A stretch of 28,516 nucleotides of DNA, taken from NCBI GenBank assembly GCA_001970955.1, contig MPUH01000951.1, positions 1 through 28,516 on the forward strand, written 5' to 3'. The DNA is from Stentor coeruleus (taxonomy: Eukaryota; Ciliophora; Heterotrichea; Heterotrichida; Stentoridae). A program made the translations under genes and the position numbers. Below, piece by piece: positions 19,401 to 28,116 of the stretch (positions are counted from its first letter, which is position 1; every line of letters begins with the position of its first letter). The notes beneath the pieces were generated by a model that had not been told where the DNA came from, searched no databases, and worked only from the letters and a program-made list of their open reading frames with translations.

Positions 19401-20621
19401 TTGCACTCAATTTATATAAAAATCTTCACGAACTACTTACAATTGGTATACCTCACTACTCAATTTGAGCTTGAATGGCCAAGTTATGTCCTTGAACTTT
19501 TTTATATACAAAAATCTGCTGCTACTATAAGTGAGCAGGTTTTTTCTATAGACTGTTACTTTGTCGGCAGTAGTTCTTCAAATTCTTCAAGTATTTACTT
19601 CAATAAACTTGCTATGTATTGTATCATTCCTATAATAATTGCCCTAATATCTCTGATTGTGTGGACACTTATTGGTATGGCCAAAGGGACTTTTAGCTAT
19701 TTAAATCGTGAATTCTATACTACAGCTATAGTCTTGTTTTTCCTTGTCTATCCAAATATAGTCAAATCGATGTTTATGAATTTCCAATGCACACAATTTG
19801 ATATTATTGGATGGTACTTGGACCAAAACACAGCAATTCAGTGCTGGGACACGATCCATACAAAGTACTCTTTGATCATTGCGGTGCCTGGGATGATCAC
19901 CTGGGCAGTCGGGGTCCCAACTTTTCTACTAGTCATAATGAGTAAAAAAAAAAGATATTTATATAGAGATAACAACCGAGTTATATTTGGATTTCTGTTT
20001 AATGGGTATAAAAGCTCCAATTTTTATTGGGAATTTCTTATCATGTATAGAAAAATTATTATAATCACGATTGCTGTTTTTATGTCATCATCAACCATGC
20101 TCCAAGCCTTGACTGTGATCATATTATTGATAATAAGTTTGTATTTGCAGTACTCATGCAGACCTTACAGCCAATCAGAACTCAATCATATGGAAACCCA
20201 AGCACTTTTTATTGCTACAGTAACTATATATTGTGGGCTTTATTACCTTTCAAGATCTATAGGCGATATAGTAAAAGTTATTCTTTTCGCAATCATTGCT
20301 GTAGGGAATGGATATTTTATTTTATATTGGATTTATTATATGATGCAAGCTTTTATGGAGGTCTTTTTGAAGTACTTCCCACAGTTTAAAGTTACGTTTA
20401 AAAAAGGGGACTCGTATACTGATGGGTTTTTTGAAGAAAAAATGACTAGAAAAGGGGTGTTTTTTAATGAGTTTGAAGGAGCTAAGTGCTTTACATTTTT
20501 TGATAATAAAACGAAGAATGTGAAGGAGTGCGATTTGCCTGAGAATATGCCTGACCTTTTTATAGAAGTGTTTAAGAAGGAAGTTGAGTTATTTGATGAT
20601 TTAGAATTAATAGAATTTTAG
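13434..20621 (+). CDS. giant LNR / beta-helix / multi-pass membrane protein
   Basis: This 2,395-residue surface protein is encoded without introns. Residues 1-19 are a signal peptide (MIIFMTLLGILFLASKG). Residues 25-319 hold eight Cys-rich Notch/LNR-type repeats with the pattern C...C.....L.DG.CD..C....C.wD.gDC. From about 470 (GDITNPMISLFYALES) to about 1770 lies a long parallel beta-helix-like region of short polar turns. Near its end are polymorphic-membrane-protein-style motifs such as GNGGALFISS, KNGGGIYLSS, NEGGCIYS and EGGAIKW preceded by NNS or FNTA. A Cys-rich segment at about 1845-1950 (CLSCPTGAVCPGG, GYWRSS, CFEGYEGVLCNSC) comes before roughly eight membrane helices between 1957 and 2306 and a cytosolic tail of about 90 residues. 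The layout suggests a cell-surface adhesin or receptor. The ligand and function are unknown. Confidence 0.9.
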   Translation: MIIFMTLLGILFLASKGSSRSVFTCDESLCLNSWVGDGMCDKLCMNPSCNYDSQDSSSTEKDTPLYGSDCYSSCLYSNCLFEKLGDGSCDEDCNRYECGWDFGDCGYCADGCTLDKLTNSVCDPSCNNEACRYDNNDCGWCAKNCFLQDLSDGLCQESCNIEACLWDNYSCVTSLCAPKCPDILLNNGECNYFDCLTAACKYDGNDCTCSPGCTYNQLFTETECIKDSNGVIIDPCATSDCDFKWNLCGNCNKGCFDNMIGDDNCNIECNVENCNYDLGDCGCAPGCETMYSLTSGFKYAGGCKLECMAFMCGYNSGDCSEKNLIIASILNQLISENISAVFNPDICNGNCTYSMILEYENDDKMCSVGSVCDTDQCLHCFGKVENKFPNCMYSDGKNCLISEGWMINEISVNNIVDCPFGFTKSDSISQIFENKLSWCFIEPVFYTKNKYRLFYVNPDFIRNSSEDFGNGDITNPMISLFYALESVYAAYTKIILQSKELYYEFNRDQKSPLRTEDNNPLSSFMPSLKLYELWIIGDETLNERPIVYWKGNLVIKPKSETFYIKYIEFRGTKILHNCTFDYCLYCPYVVFGENKAFDDRNRVIDMNLYNNDYGKNCDKYNSDVMFYFTVPAYIENVAFSGFRHQFSQFIYSESTLSMTNVSFSKMQAYEGMSVILGKSSNFYLSYTLGSVSDLSAGYEITEFIALGSFLICEDCNSISISDVNFTYNLAYSNLLTGVISSLIYSKNHIGIITITGCIFEKNFVNGLIFIDVSSLSYSDYQIENGVSQALSQQHFTLSNTKIINNYCSNYLIYYNMQKLRHNIQISNLLIQNATVGINGFINIQNTGVLSNTDTVGQKIKTLVSGKEVSVYIPSRSLLIDSIKIVDSYCGGQALTASIYPLAYIKNVLISNVGDGSKDTIMKIINLFYSSGRYLSSMLPSTEILSITCSKIMNFQDNYYLYIDELVVNNAKCTAQGGTGGIYAESITKNVTIYNTTLQNTEHSSSEPLSLYIGNTANAFLANILLENLTNTDGSLMSIYKATNVYIENFKAKSLESAYLGTVILNQIENVNISGLYIDKAYTKFSNGGCLSVVASSKGINLSIRDIEMNYCYAATGVGGGFFIDSVSNDVINVIMIENAVVTNSQAKDGAILYISNKVVLGYDKESVITNLTGYNNNGTQGGIIADYRESGLLCLDKFVLYYNKALHAFINAFYPNNLMMLKIDNSYIHSSESSDSVVIILSLKPGCTITFNNVTFYNISATALKVSKITINAYNITFSYLFSVYYGDSYSNLSLKLGNFHHINSVVLTFTLSSYFNCTSCRFGYNYYTLIEVSEESYIELFDSDISNNTASSKVVVYISGKQDSKSNLIENCLIQNNTATTDGQIYLLNTNMTISSSIIKENKCLNSDYNGIYTTNSQLTIISSSFINQEAIGIGSYIYSVETSLISISKSCFESGLSHGKAGNIYISFSLLEIIESNFTDNLASNEGGCIYSIDSKVVVNNSIFAGSSASLGSVIYMSGGILFMISSSISNSSTSGSYVTASVYLVADVLLIIDMIKVFDGEIGGILAYDIHSCTLSDSTFSNLKIMDYGAVTFIGASIFGSVAISSSTFTYNNSTGNGGALFISSVSLAITDSEFSFNTASKNGGGIYLSSLDCSSCTFSISGSSSFFSNSCPYEGGAIKWADYKPSISDSVVFYNNSAEYGSNIAGLPAMLQFSISRNLAVESKLETLTNIIPGQHYNSTIYLYMLDSIGSIVTSDNQSTLNIESNDSKSGRDSNNSYSVHGTTTFICSQGIFSLTDFSPNGPPGTTMTMNVSTNGIKSGKVPNDDVEYNNAASINLELRECIQGEEIGPDMCKECDSGTFLIYPADSCLSCPTGAVCPGGDSVIPNVGYWRSSVLSEYVYKCSISGACLGGSTSDFIGACFEGYEGVLCNSCQIGFSLSNSGKCSKCPEQGTNIIILLSLGALMIAVCYILVKTTLNSAFKPKSLHSIYIKIFTNYLQLVYLTTQFELEWPSYVLELFYIQKSAATISEQVFSIDCYFVGSSSSNSSSIYFNKLAMYCIIPIIIALISLIVWTLIGMAKGTFSYLNREFYTTAIVLFFLVYPNIVKSMFMNFQCTQFDIIGWYLDQNTAIQCWDTIHTKYSLIIAVPGMITWAVGVPTFLLVIMSKKKRYLYRDNNRVIFGFLFNGYKSSNFYWEFLIMYRKIIIITIAVFMSSSTMLQALTVIILLIISLYLQYSCRPYSQSELNHMETQALFIATVTIYCGLYYLSRSIGDIVKVILFAIIAVGNGYFILYWIYYMMQAFMEVFLKYFPQFKVTFKKGDSYTDGFFEEKMTRKGVFFNEFEGAKCFTFFDNKTKNVKECDLPENMPDLFIEVFKKEVELFDDLELIEF

Positions 20622-21760
20622 TATTTAAATTGTTGCGAATTTTATAATGCTTGAAATGTGATAATTTATAAGCAATTATAAAGCATGAAATTATAGGTTT
20701 AAAGCTATGAAGTACAGAAATATCTTAGTTGCTAGTTTTAAATTATAGACTAGTAAACTATACTTTTCATTATAATATTTCTAAGCAATAATTATATCTA
20801 TAATATCTAAATAAGCATATTTTTATGAGCTCTCAATGATTTACTTCATTTCTACCTATATAAATTAAATCTATTTTTATACTAAGGGCAATATTTTTCT
20901 TACTTAAAGTGATATTTTTTAATTGATTGGTACGTATTTGAATTTTAATACAAGAAGATCTTAACCAAAAACTTAAATTTTTATTATCATCATTATTTAA
21001 ATTATTTAATTTTTTATAGACATACTTTGAAATATGATTATGGCAGTAATATTAGTATTTTATTTGAGCCTCGAATTAAATAAATTTCATGGAGAAAATA
21101 ATAATTAAAGTAAATAATTAGTTGGTTTCCTTGAAATATTTCTTGTCAAAAAAGTATGAATTTCAATATTAAAGTAATAAAAAACTCTAAGCACTTTTAA
21201 TTGATTAAGCTAAGATAATAAATAAATTACCTATATTTATGGATATCTACTTTCTAAATCTAAAAAATTCATGATAAATTTATGAAGCGGTGCAAATAAA
21301 TTGTATTTTAGTTTGTTTCCAGTAATGAATTCAATATAAAATGTCTCTGTATAGTTCATTTATCATATTAATAGAATTCATTGTAATTCTAGCATTTAAA
21401 TTATGATATTTCATATAATGATTGAGATATTAAATAAATTTCAGAGTGCATTAGACTCACGAGATTTACTATTTTTTAATTTATACTTAATAGTTGATTA
21501 TTGTAATTTAAATTTTTTCTTGTACGATTAGCGTAATAATAAACCTTTATATAAAACTTTCAGATTTAAAATGGTTGTACATCATTCGAATTTATATTTG
21601 AAAATACATAATGATTACAACTTGAAACTTTACACTAAAAATTGTGTTTGATAATCAAATACTGGTTTAGAAAATATCAATTAATAAATCTCTAATACTT
21701 CAAAAATACATGAAAAAAAATATAGCAACTATATAAATAGAAGTGAAATCCTAAACAATT
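20622..21760. other. very AT-rich gene-free interval
   Basis: I find no open frame, RNA or long repeat in this 1.1-kb stretch. Base composition is extreme even for this window. It contains one copy of a 19-bp string (21196-21214) also found at 2211-2229. Confidence 0.55.
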
Positions 21761-22740
21761 CATTTTAATGATTAAAGAAATAGAATAAATTCTTTTCAAA
21801 CTCAAAATTCAATAGGCTCATTAACTGTATGATGAGGAAAAACCTTGAGTCTCTAAAAAAATTTAAAATTATATTCTGAAAGCCATGTGTTGAAATTCAA
21901 TGTCTTGCCATTTATCAAAAACAACCAAGAATGCCAACAACTCACTGTAGAAAAACCTCTGTTACTAGTTCGGTACTAGTATCCAGTTTATTGTCCTAAT
22001 CAAAATAGCTCAAAAGGTAGTTCTTGAAGTATTGCTCTCACAAGCCTCACTTAAACAATAGTTTTTACAAGTCTCCTTGTTAAAAGGAAAAAAGAAGTCC
22101 AAGCAGCAGGGAAAAAATCATTTTAGTTTTAGATAAAAAGCACTATGATACTAAGCAAACTATCAAGTAGAGATCATTCAAGGAAAAAGAACTCATTAAA
22201 AAAGCTAAAGAAAAATTATGGAACTTAAAAAAATAAGGAAAGACTTGCTAATAGAGTTATTAAATTGCAAGTTACATTATATAAATTCAAAAAGAAAAAT
22301 TATGTAAGTTATAGTAAATATGTCTAAGTTAGAGTGAGATATTTCAGTTAAAAAGTTTGTAAAATTCTTCAGCTTTCAAAATAATAGGGCTTGAAGATGT
22401 GTACCACAAGCTAAAAAATATTAAAGAGTGCAATGATATTGTTAATTAAATTCTGGCCTGCTTCAGAAAAGATCTCTTTTTACTTACCCAAGGTGCATAT
22501 ATAGAAAACTTAATAATTAAGTTAAACCAGGACATTATTAAGCTATGAACATACCCTGTCACAATTTTGGTGATGAACAATTGAAGAAGTTTATTGTCCA
22601 GGGTTTTCTAGAAGTATTTTCCAAAGTAAGATCAAGCTATCGTCAGGAGAAAGTTGCATTCCTTTACGCAAATCCATAAATGGCAGCAAAACTCTGATCA
22701 TAAATGAAAGCAAATATATGGAAATGCCCTCTAATCTAAT
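21760..22740 (+). pseudogene. decayed coding-like block upstream of PP2C
   Basis: Several protein-like stretches occur in different frames: FIKNNQECQQLTVEKPLLLV near 21911-21970 (standard code, open), a frame with VYHKLKNIKECNDIV and LLTQGAYIENLIIKL at about 22400-22545, and an ATG-started 44-codon open frame at 22545-22679 containing NFGDEQLKKFIVQGFLEVF. TAA, TAG and occasional TGA interrupt the longer frames and the frame changes more than once. I infer the remains of one or more genes. Some overlapping frames look equally protein-like, so the reading is uncertain, and no family is recognised. Confidence 0.35.
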
Positions 22741-22746
22741 ATAAAT

Positions 22747-23931
22747 ATGAACACTACAACTCCAGTTGAAGAGTCGTCACCAGATCAGTCAAGTCTGCCT
22801 GGCTGGAAAGCTCTCGCTGTTTCCTTAGAAACTATTGAGACTTCAGCAGACAACATAAGACCTAGAGCTCCTAACTCAACTAAAGCTAGAGCTGAGCCTA
22901 AGTCTATGATGGCAGGAACTCTACAGCGTTCTCGGACTGCAAGGTCCTCACCAAAAGGTCTGAAGTTTTCATTTTCTCCAAATCAAGTAAAGGCTTCAAT
23001 CAAAGAGAATGGATCAGTCAAAGGCTATGCAGCAAGCACAGATCAAGGTTTAGTAAGGAATTATAATGAGGATCGTGTGAGTATAATCCTCAACATTAAT
23101 AAGCCTGCTGACCGAGCTGCAGAAACTTGGCCAAGGTGCTCCTTTTTTGGAGTGTATGATGGACATGGTGGTCCTGCTTGTGCAGACTTCCTTCGTGACA
23201 ATCTTCATCAATTCGTTACTCGTAACGAGAATTTCCCATTCAATCCTAAGGAAGCATTATTGCATGGCTTCGCCCAGGCTGAAAATGCTTTTTATGAATA
23301 TGCTAAGTCTCAGTCACCACGAGACAAGTCAGGCAGCTGTGCTGTAGTTGTACTCGTAGTAGGAGATATTTGCTATGTAGCCAATGTTGGTGACTCAAGG
23401 TCAATCATGAGTGGGGAACAAGGAAATAAAGTCTACCCTTTAACTAGAGACCATAAACCTAATGACCCAACTGAGCGCCAGAGGATAGAAAAAAATGGAG
23501 GACGAATTTACCAGAGCATGGCTCAGATAGCCCCAGACCAGCAGATTATGGGACCTTTCAGAGTACTCCCAGGCAGGCTTTCAGTAAGTAGAAGCATTGG
23601 AGACTTCGAAGCTAAGATTGCTGAGTACGGAGGCAATCCTGAAGTTCTAATAGCTACTCCTGAAATAAGAGCTTTTAAAATACATAATGAGTATGATTTT
23701 ATACTCATGGCTAGTGATGGCATTTTTGATAAACTCACAAATAGAGAATCCGTTCAGTGTGTCATCAATGCAATTAATCAGAAAACAGTCACTGATGTTC
23801 ACAGAATGTGCGCTGTTGGAGTCGAAAATGTTATGGTCACTGCACTTAACAAACGGACTATGGACAATATAACAGTAGTTATAATAGCTTTAGAAGGACT
23901 AGCAAACAGAGCTAAGCAATTATATAATTAA
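22747..23931 (+). CDS. PP2C-family protein serine/threonine phosphatase
   Basis: This is a 394-residue PPM/PP2C phosphatase, a Mg/Mn-dependent enzyme that removes phosphate from Ser/Thr. Family motifs appear in order: GYAASTDQGLVRNYNEDRVS (E108, D109), FFGVYDGHGG (D138 and G139 bind metal), GSCAVVVLVVGDICYVANVGDSR, LTRDHKPNDPTERQRIEKNGG, RLSVSRSIGD, ATPEIRAF, ILMASDGIFDKLTN (D324) and DNITVVII (D373). All acidic metal ligands I expect are present, so it should be active. The usual GSTA is GSCA here, a common variant. About 90 N-terminal residues are Ser/Thr/Lys-rich and probably disordered, with no signal peptide or myristoylation glycine. The ATG is preceded by AATATAAAT; the stop is TAA. 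Confidence 0.95.
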   Translation: MNTTTPVEESSPDQSSLPGWKALAVSLETIETSADNIRPRAPNSTKARAEPKSMMAGTLQRSRTARSSPKGLKFSFSPNQVKASIKENGSVKGYAASTDQGLVRNYNEDRVSIILNINKPADRAAETWPRCSFFGVYDGHGGPACADFLRDNLHQFVTRNENFPFNPKEALLHGFAQAENAFYEYAKSQSPRDKSGSCAVVVLVVGDICYVANVGDSRSIMSGEQGNKVYPLTRDHKPNDPTERQRIEKNGGRIYQSMAQIAPDQQIMGPFRVLPGRLSVSRSIGDFEAKIAEYGGNPEVLIATPEIRAFKIHNEYDFILMASDGIFDKLTNRESVQCVINAINQKTVTDVHRMCAVGVENVMVTALNKRTMDNITVVIIALEGLANRAKQLYN

Positions 23932-24318
23932 TATGCTCTATATACTAAGGTATTTGGAAAATATTATTGGCCTAAGCAGAGGGCTTAGCTTTGAAATGCT
24001 AAAAATCTTGAATAAAAACTTTGACCCTAGGACATATTATAAAAGTGAATAAAGTTTTTTGAGTGGCATGAAGAAGCCATGTATAAACCCTTATCCTCAC
24101 AAATTTCAAGTTAGTATGTCTGTTCCTGAGTTTATTAGTAAGCATTTGTATCTTATTAAAGGGAAAAGGCCAATAATGAAGTTTCAATTTCTTGAAGATT
24201 TCCAATGTTAGGAAATAGCAGAAAATTATGCTTATTAATATACTTGCAGAATATATAAACTTGTAGATTTTAGCAGATAAAAGAGTTTGGGTATTAAATG
24301 AAATTATAAAAATATATT
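23932..24318. other. intergenic DNA after PP2C
   Basis: Nothing is supported here. The minus-strand open frame at 23999-24205 has low-complexity hydrophobic and Lys composition and no motif. Confidence 0.5.
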
Positions 24319-24770
24319 ATTAGAGCTGTTGGAATTTCTATTTGGTTATCAACCCAAATGCAGTAATAGAAAATGAGCATTTACCTGTGGAGAGTTCAAA
24401 TTCTTTCACATTTTTTGTTTATGATGTCAGGGTACACTGGAGTGAAAATATAGAGACTGGATTCAGATAAAAATACTTAGATTTTATAATGAACTCAATC
24501 AACTAGGATATCTTTTAAATCAAAGTAAGATAATTAAACAAGTAACAGAATTATTATAAACACAAATTTCCTTGAAATTGAAACACTGATGATTAATATG
24601 ATAACTAAGGAACTGCATCAAAGCCTTTCGAAATGTCTAACAAGGATCTTGACATGAAATTATATATCAAAATTACCCTTGAATTATACCTAAAGATTCT
24701 TGCAGTAAGAGGCTTGGAAAAGTATTTGAAAATTTGCAAATTAGTTAGAATTTTAACCGAAATAGTTTAA
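24319..24770 (+). pseudogene. Cys-containing decayed coding fragments
   Basis: In one frame from 24319 to about 24590 the sequence reads LLELLEFLFGYQ, then Cys/His-containing segments (AFTCGEFKFFHIFC) and a helical stretch (IKILRFYNELNQLGYLLNQ), broken by three TGA and one TAA. A separate ATG-started standard-code frame at 24633-24770 encodes 45 helical residues (starting MSNKDLDMKLYIK). These may be remains of a zinc-binding protein gene. No family is recognised, and chance is possible for the shorter piece. Confidence 0.28.
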
Positions 24771-24799
24771 TCTTTTGAAAATTTAATTTTGAAATGCTA

Positions 24800-25140
24800 T
24801 TATTTATAATTTGAAATATATAGAGAAAAAGAAATTCAGAGGGAAAAAAATGCTAAGAATGAAAGAAAAGAATACTTGAAGAAGTGATGTTAAGGTAATT
24901 AGAGGAAAAAAATATTGTGATTTAAGAAAAAACATAAAATTGAGGTAAAGATCAAGAAGACAAAAAAGAAAAATGCTAAGAAAATTTAAAGTAGAAAATG
25001 ATAAATGCAAGGAGAATATTAAAAGGAAAGAAAGTGCTCATTTACAAAAGATATCTTAGTAAAAGAAAAAAAAATATTGACTACTTGAAAAGCATAAATG
25101 ACAAATTTAATCCTTGAAAAAAAATAGTAATAGAGTCATT
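24800..25140 (+). other. purine-rich tract
   Basis: The plus strand is strongly enriched in A and G (repeated gaaaaa, aagaaaag, gaggaaaaaa) for about 300 bases. Any frame reads as Lys/Glu/Arg-rich with several stops. It may be the remnant of a coiled-coil coding sequence or simple low-complexity DNA. I see no exact tandem unit. Confidence 0.4.
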
Positions 25141-25416
25141 ACAAATTCAAGGGTGAATTTATTTTACTTTATGCCTGATTGTCTCCAGTTTAGTTAAGCA
25201 AGCCAAAAAAGTCTTATATACTTAAATCTTTAGCCTAAGCTCTGAACATTAATAAGTCTTTAAATGAAAATCATTATTTGGATTCAAACTCTATGAGTAA
25301 AGGAAAAGAAGCTTTCTTCATTTCCTTATCATAAACTTTACCATTAGCGGGCTGTAGATATCATTTTGCATAAGTTCTTTTACAATTAAATATGATAAAT
25401 ACAAAAAAGAAAAATT
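25141..25416. other. intergenic DNA
   Basis: No gene, RNA or repeat supported. Confidence 0.5.
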
Positions 25417-25536
25417 ATTTCTATTGACTGCAAAAATGGGTGTACTCATGATGTGTATAATTGTTGCCAATCGAACCGTTTAAATTGTGTTATTTGTAAT
25501 CAGTTTCTAACAGAAAATCAACTAAACAATTTATAG
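25417..25536 (+). pseudogene. possible RING/IBR-like zinc-finger fragment
   Basis: A 39-codon standard-code frame ending at TAG 25534 contains CKNGCTH....CC......C..C (C..GCTHDVYNCC then LNCVICNQ). The order Cys-x-His, Cys, then CxxC resembles the second half of a RING or IBR finger. The first metal-binding pair is not visible upstream, where stops intervene, so this is at best a broken piece. Confidence 0.25.
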
Positions 25537-26155
25537 GTAATGATAATTTTAGACAGCAAGTTATTGAATATGCAAACTATAATTTCCAGTAATAGAAATA
25601 TATACAAAGAATATGATTAAGTTAGATTTTATGTTGCAAATGTAGTAATTATTTGATTCAAGGAAATCTTTTAAATGCAATAATTACTTAATCTATGCAT
25701 TATACTTGCAATAATAGTTCAAAACTTTAATATTGTTAAATGATTTCTTAGAATTTATGATGATAAAAAATCAATTGGTATTTTTAGCTTCTTTTTATAA
25801 TATATCTGAAATATAATAATTATTGACTATGAAGGTGTATATTATACTATAATTATATATTAGTGTATCAATAAGTTATTGTACAGCAAGCCCAAGCTAA
25901 ATTTATCAGCATTAAGCTATTTCCAAGGATTATTAACTTTATTTAGTAATATTATATTATCATAGATGATTAATTTTGCATCACAACTATAGAGAAATGA
26001 AATTCAAATAAAAATTATCAATTACACATTTAAACAATACTACACTTTCCAATCTTGCATTACAAAGCGAATAAAAATTCGAGCATTAGTCAATATTTAT
26101 TAAAACCTCTTTTCTATATGAAACTCTATTTTTCAAACTTAAAATAATCATTTAT
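25537..26155. other. very AT-rich intergenic DNA
   Basis: No supported feature in these roughly 620 bases. Composition is close to pure A/T over long stretches. Confidence 0.55.
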
Positions 26156-26310
26156 TAAAAATCTTCAAAAACTTTTCGATAATCTGAGCCAACCCAAAAG
26201 CAATACTCTTAATCACTTANAATATTTTCATATAAAGCCTGTAAGCTAAAAATCTTCAAAAACTTTTCGATAATCTGAGCCAACCCAAAAGCAATACTCT
26301 TAATCACTTA
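26156..26310. repeat. second 64-bp direct repeat flanking a one-N gap
   Basis: Positions 26156-26219 and 26247-26310 are identical over exactly 64 bases. The N at 26220 follows the first copy directly, and 26 unique bases separate it from the second. Size and geometry match the repeat at 1271-1418, although the sequences are unrelated. I infer an uncollapsed contig overlap. It lies just upstream of the L10 gene, so the promoter region as written is probably duplicated in error. Confidence 0.87.
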
Positions 26311-26345
26311 ACCCTATATGCATACCATACAAATTAGTGGTAAAT

Positions 26346-26984
26346 ATGGGGCGTAGACCAGCAAGATGCTATAGGTACATCAAGAACAAGCCGTATCCAA
26401 AGTCTCGGTATTGTAGAGGTGTCCCTGATTCAAGGCTAAGAATATACGATAATGGTTTCAAGAAAGCCTCATGCGAAATGTTTCCAAAGGTCATTCATCT
26501 AATTTCCAAAGAGCGTGAGCACGTATCATCAGAAGCTCTCGAGGCTGCTCGTATTTCTGCGAACAAATACTTGTTTAAGAAAACAGGCAAAGAAGGTTTC
26601 CATATGAGGATTCGTGTTCACCCTTGGCATATCATTCGTATTAACAAAATGCTTAGTTGCGCAGGTGCTGATAGACTTCAGACTGGTATGAGAGGAGCTT
26701 TCGGTAAGCCTTTCGGCAAAGTTGCCCGTGTTGACCTTGGAGATATTTTGTTGAGTGTAAGAGTCAAAGAAGCTAACGTAGAAAATGCTATTGAAGCTTT
26801 GAGAAGAGCTAAGTTCAAGATTCCGGGAAAACAAATCATAGTGAAAAGTGATAAGTTTGGATTCACGAAATATACTGAAAGTGAATATGAAGAACTTAAG
26901 GGCAATGGAAGATTGATTCCTGATGGATCAAATGTTAAGGAAATCACACTCCATGGACCATTGGCTAGACTCAATATCTTTTAA
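26346..26984 (+). CDS. RPL10: 60S ribosomal protein L10 (uL16)
   Basis: This 212-residue protein is the eukaryotic L10/uL16 large-subunit protein, placed late in 60S maturation next to the peptidyl-transferase centre and the P site. The start [20 protein letters not shown] is the canonical N-terminus, so I chose the ATG at 26346 and not the in-frame GTG nine bases upstream. Family segments follow: RFCRGVPDxxIRIYDxG-like ([17 protein letters not shown]), [38 protein letters not shown] with the conserved P-site loop, and KFGFTKY near the C-terminus. Length agrees with other eukaryotes (about 214). No intron is present. The upstream 64-bp duplication affects only noncoding DNA. The stop is TAA. 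Confidence 0.97.
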   Translation: MGRRPARCYRYIKNKPYPKSRYCRGVPDSRLRIYDNGFKKASCEMFPKVIHLISKEREHVSSEALEAARISANKYLFKKTGKEGFHMRIRVHPWHIIRINKMLSCAGADRLQTGMRGAFGKPFGKVARVDLGDILLSVRVKEANVENAIEALRRAKFKIPGKQIIVKSDKFGFTKYTESEYEELKGNGRLIPDGSNVKEITLHGPLARLNIF

Positions 26985-28116
26985 GTTCTAATAGAAAGTT
27001 TAGAAATTATTTTTTTTTACATAGAGAATAGATATAGTATAATTGCTTGTATTAGGTTTGTTTATAATAATGCGATTTTAAAAATTTCTAAGCAAAGGTT
27101 GAGATAAGAATGATGATTTTAATGCAAAGAGAATATTTTATTTTATATGATTTATGAATGATATTGATTGATTTTTTTTAATATCTCTATATCTTACTAT
27201 ATAACTATTGAATTATATGCTTTTATAATCAAAAACATTTTTGTAGCAGGATATAATCGGGAGGATTTCATGAATTTTAAGCTTATATGTCATTAAAAAA
27301 TTAGTGAATATAACTTGAAAATAATAGTGCAAATCTATTATATATTTTCCATCAAAATATAACTAAATCTATAAGATTTTTATCACAAATAAATTATTCA
27401 TGTGGATAAGTAGTGAAGTGTCTGGAAAATGAACCTATTTTATAAGCCTCCAACAACAAAGAAACTTTATATACCTTAATAAGAAGAAGCTCCACCACAA
27501 AAATAAAATTCACTCATCCTTATGCCAGAGCAAAACACAAAGAATTATTGTGAAGACAAAATGTAGTTTATTTCAGTCTGAAAATGATTGGAAATTGAGG
27601 GTGAAGATTTTATATATAAATGCCTTATGATATTAGGTATTGGAAAAATTATAATTGCATGCTTATTACCTTTTATATATGAACTTGTATAATAATTATT
27701 AATCTTGCGCTAATAAAACTATCAATCAAAGACTGGTTAGCTATTTCCAAATTTATATGCTATTGCATACTAGATTGATATATACTAAAATTAACACAAA
27801 AACTTTAAAAAATTAGGAAAGAATTGGCTGCTGGGCTAAAGAGATAAGATATACATTTTCAAAGACTCATCTAACTTTCGGTAATTTCTCCATGATTTCT
27901 TTATTAGCATGATTAATAATTTTATGATTCAATACAATTATAGAACTTTTTATGTAAAATATCTAGTAAAAGTATTAGGATGTGTATAGGATTTATGAGA
28001 TATTTTTAATATATATCTTAATGAGCATTCTATATAGTTATATATCTTTCAATATAATTCTTTATAGCCTTATTTCCTAGTAAGATAGTCTACAATTAAA
28101 TCTTGACTAATAAAGT
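26985..28116. other. AT-rich interval with one coding-like fragment
   Basis: Most of this 1.1 kb is AT-rich spacer with no supported gene. The exception is the fragment at 27429-27690, listed separately. TATATAGTTATATATC at about 28033-28049 could belong to the promoter of the gene starting at 28117. Confidence 0.5.
27429..27690 (+). pseudogene. coding-like fragment broken by TAA/TAG/TGA
   Basis: From an ATG at 27429 the frame reads MNLFYKPPTTKKLYIP, then TAA TAA, then EEAPPQK, TAA, NSLILMPEQNTKNYCEDKM, TAG, and after two TGA a last stretch LEIEGEDFIYKCLMILGIG. Proline codons are intact throughout while most likely Gln positions are stops. Probably a pseudogene or a chance reading. No family recognised. 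Confidence 0.28.

Noticed and set aside
24800-25140. Purine-rich tract as a possible simple repeat or origin.
   Set aside because: No repeating unit is visible, and composition alone is not evidence of replication function.
26529-26974. Minus-strand open frames across the ribosomal L10 gene.
   Set aside because: They overlap a highly conserved plus-strand gene and have no family motif.
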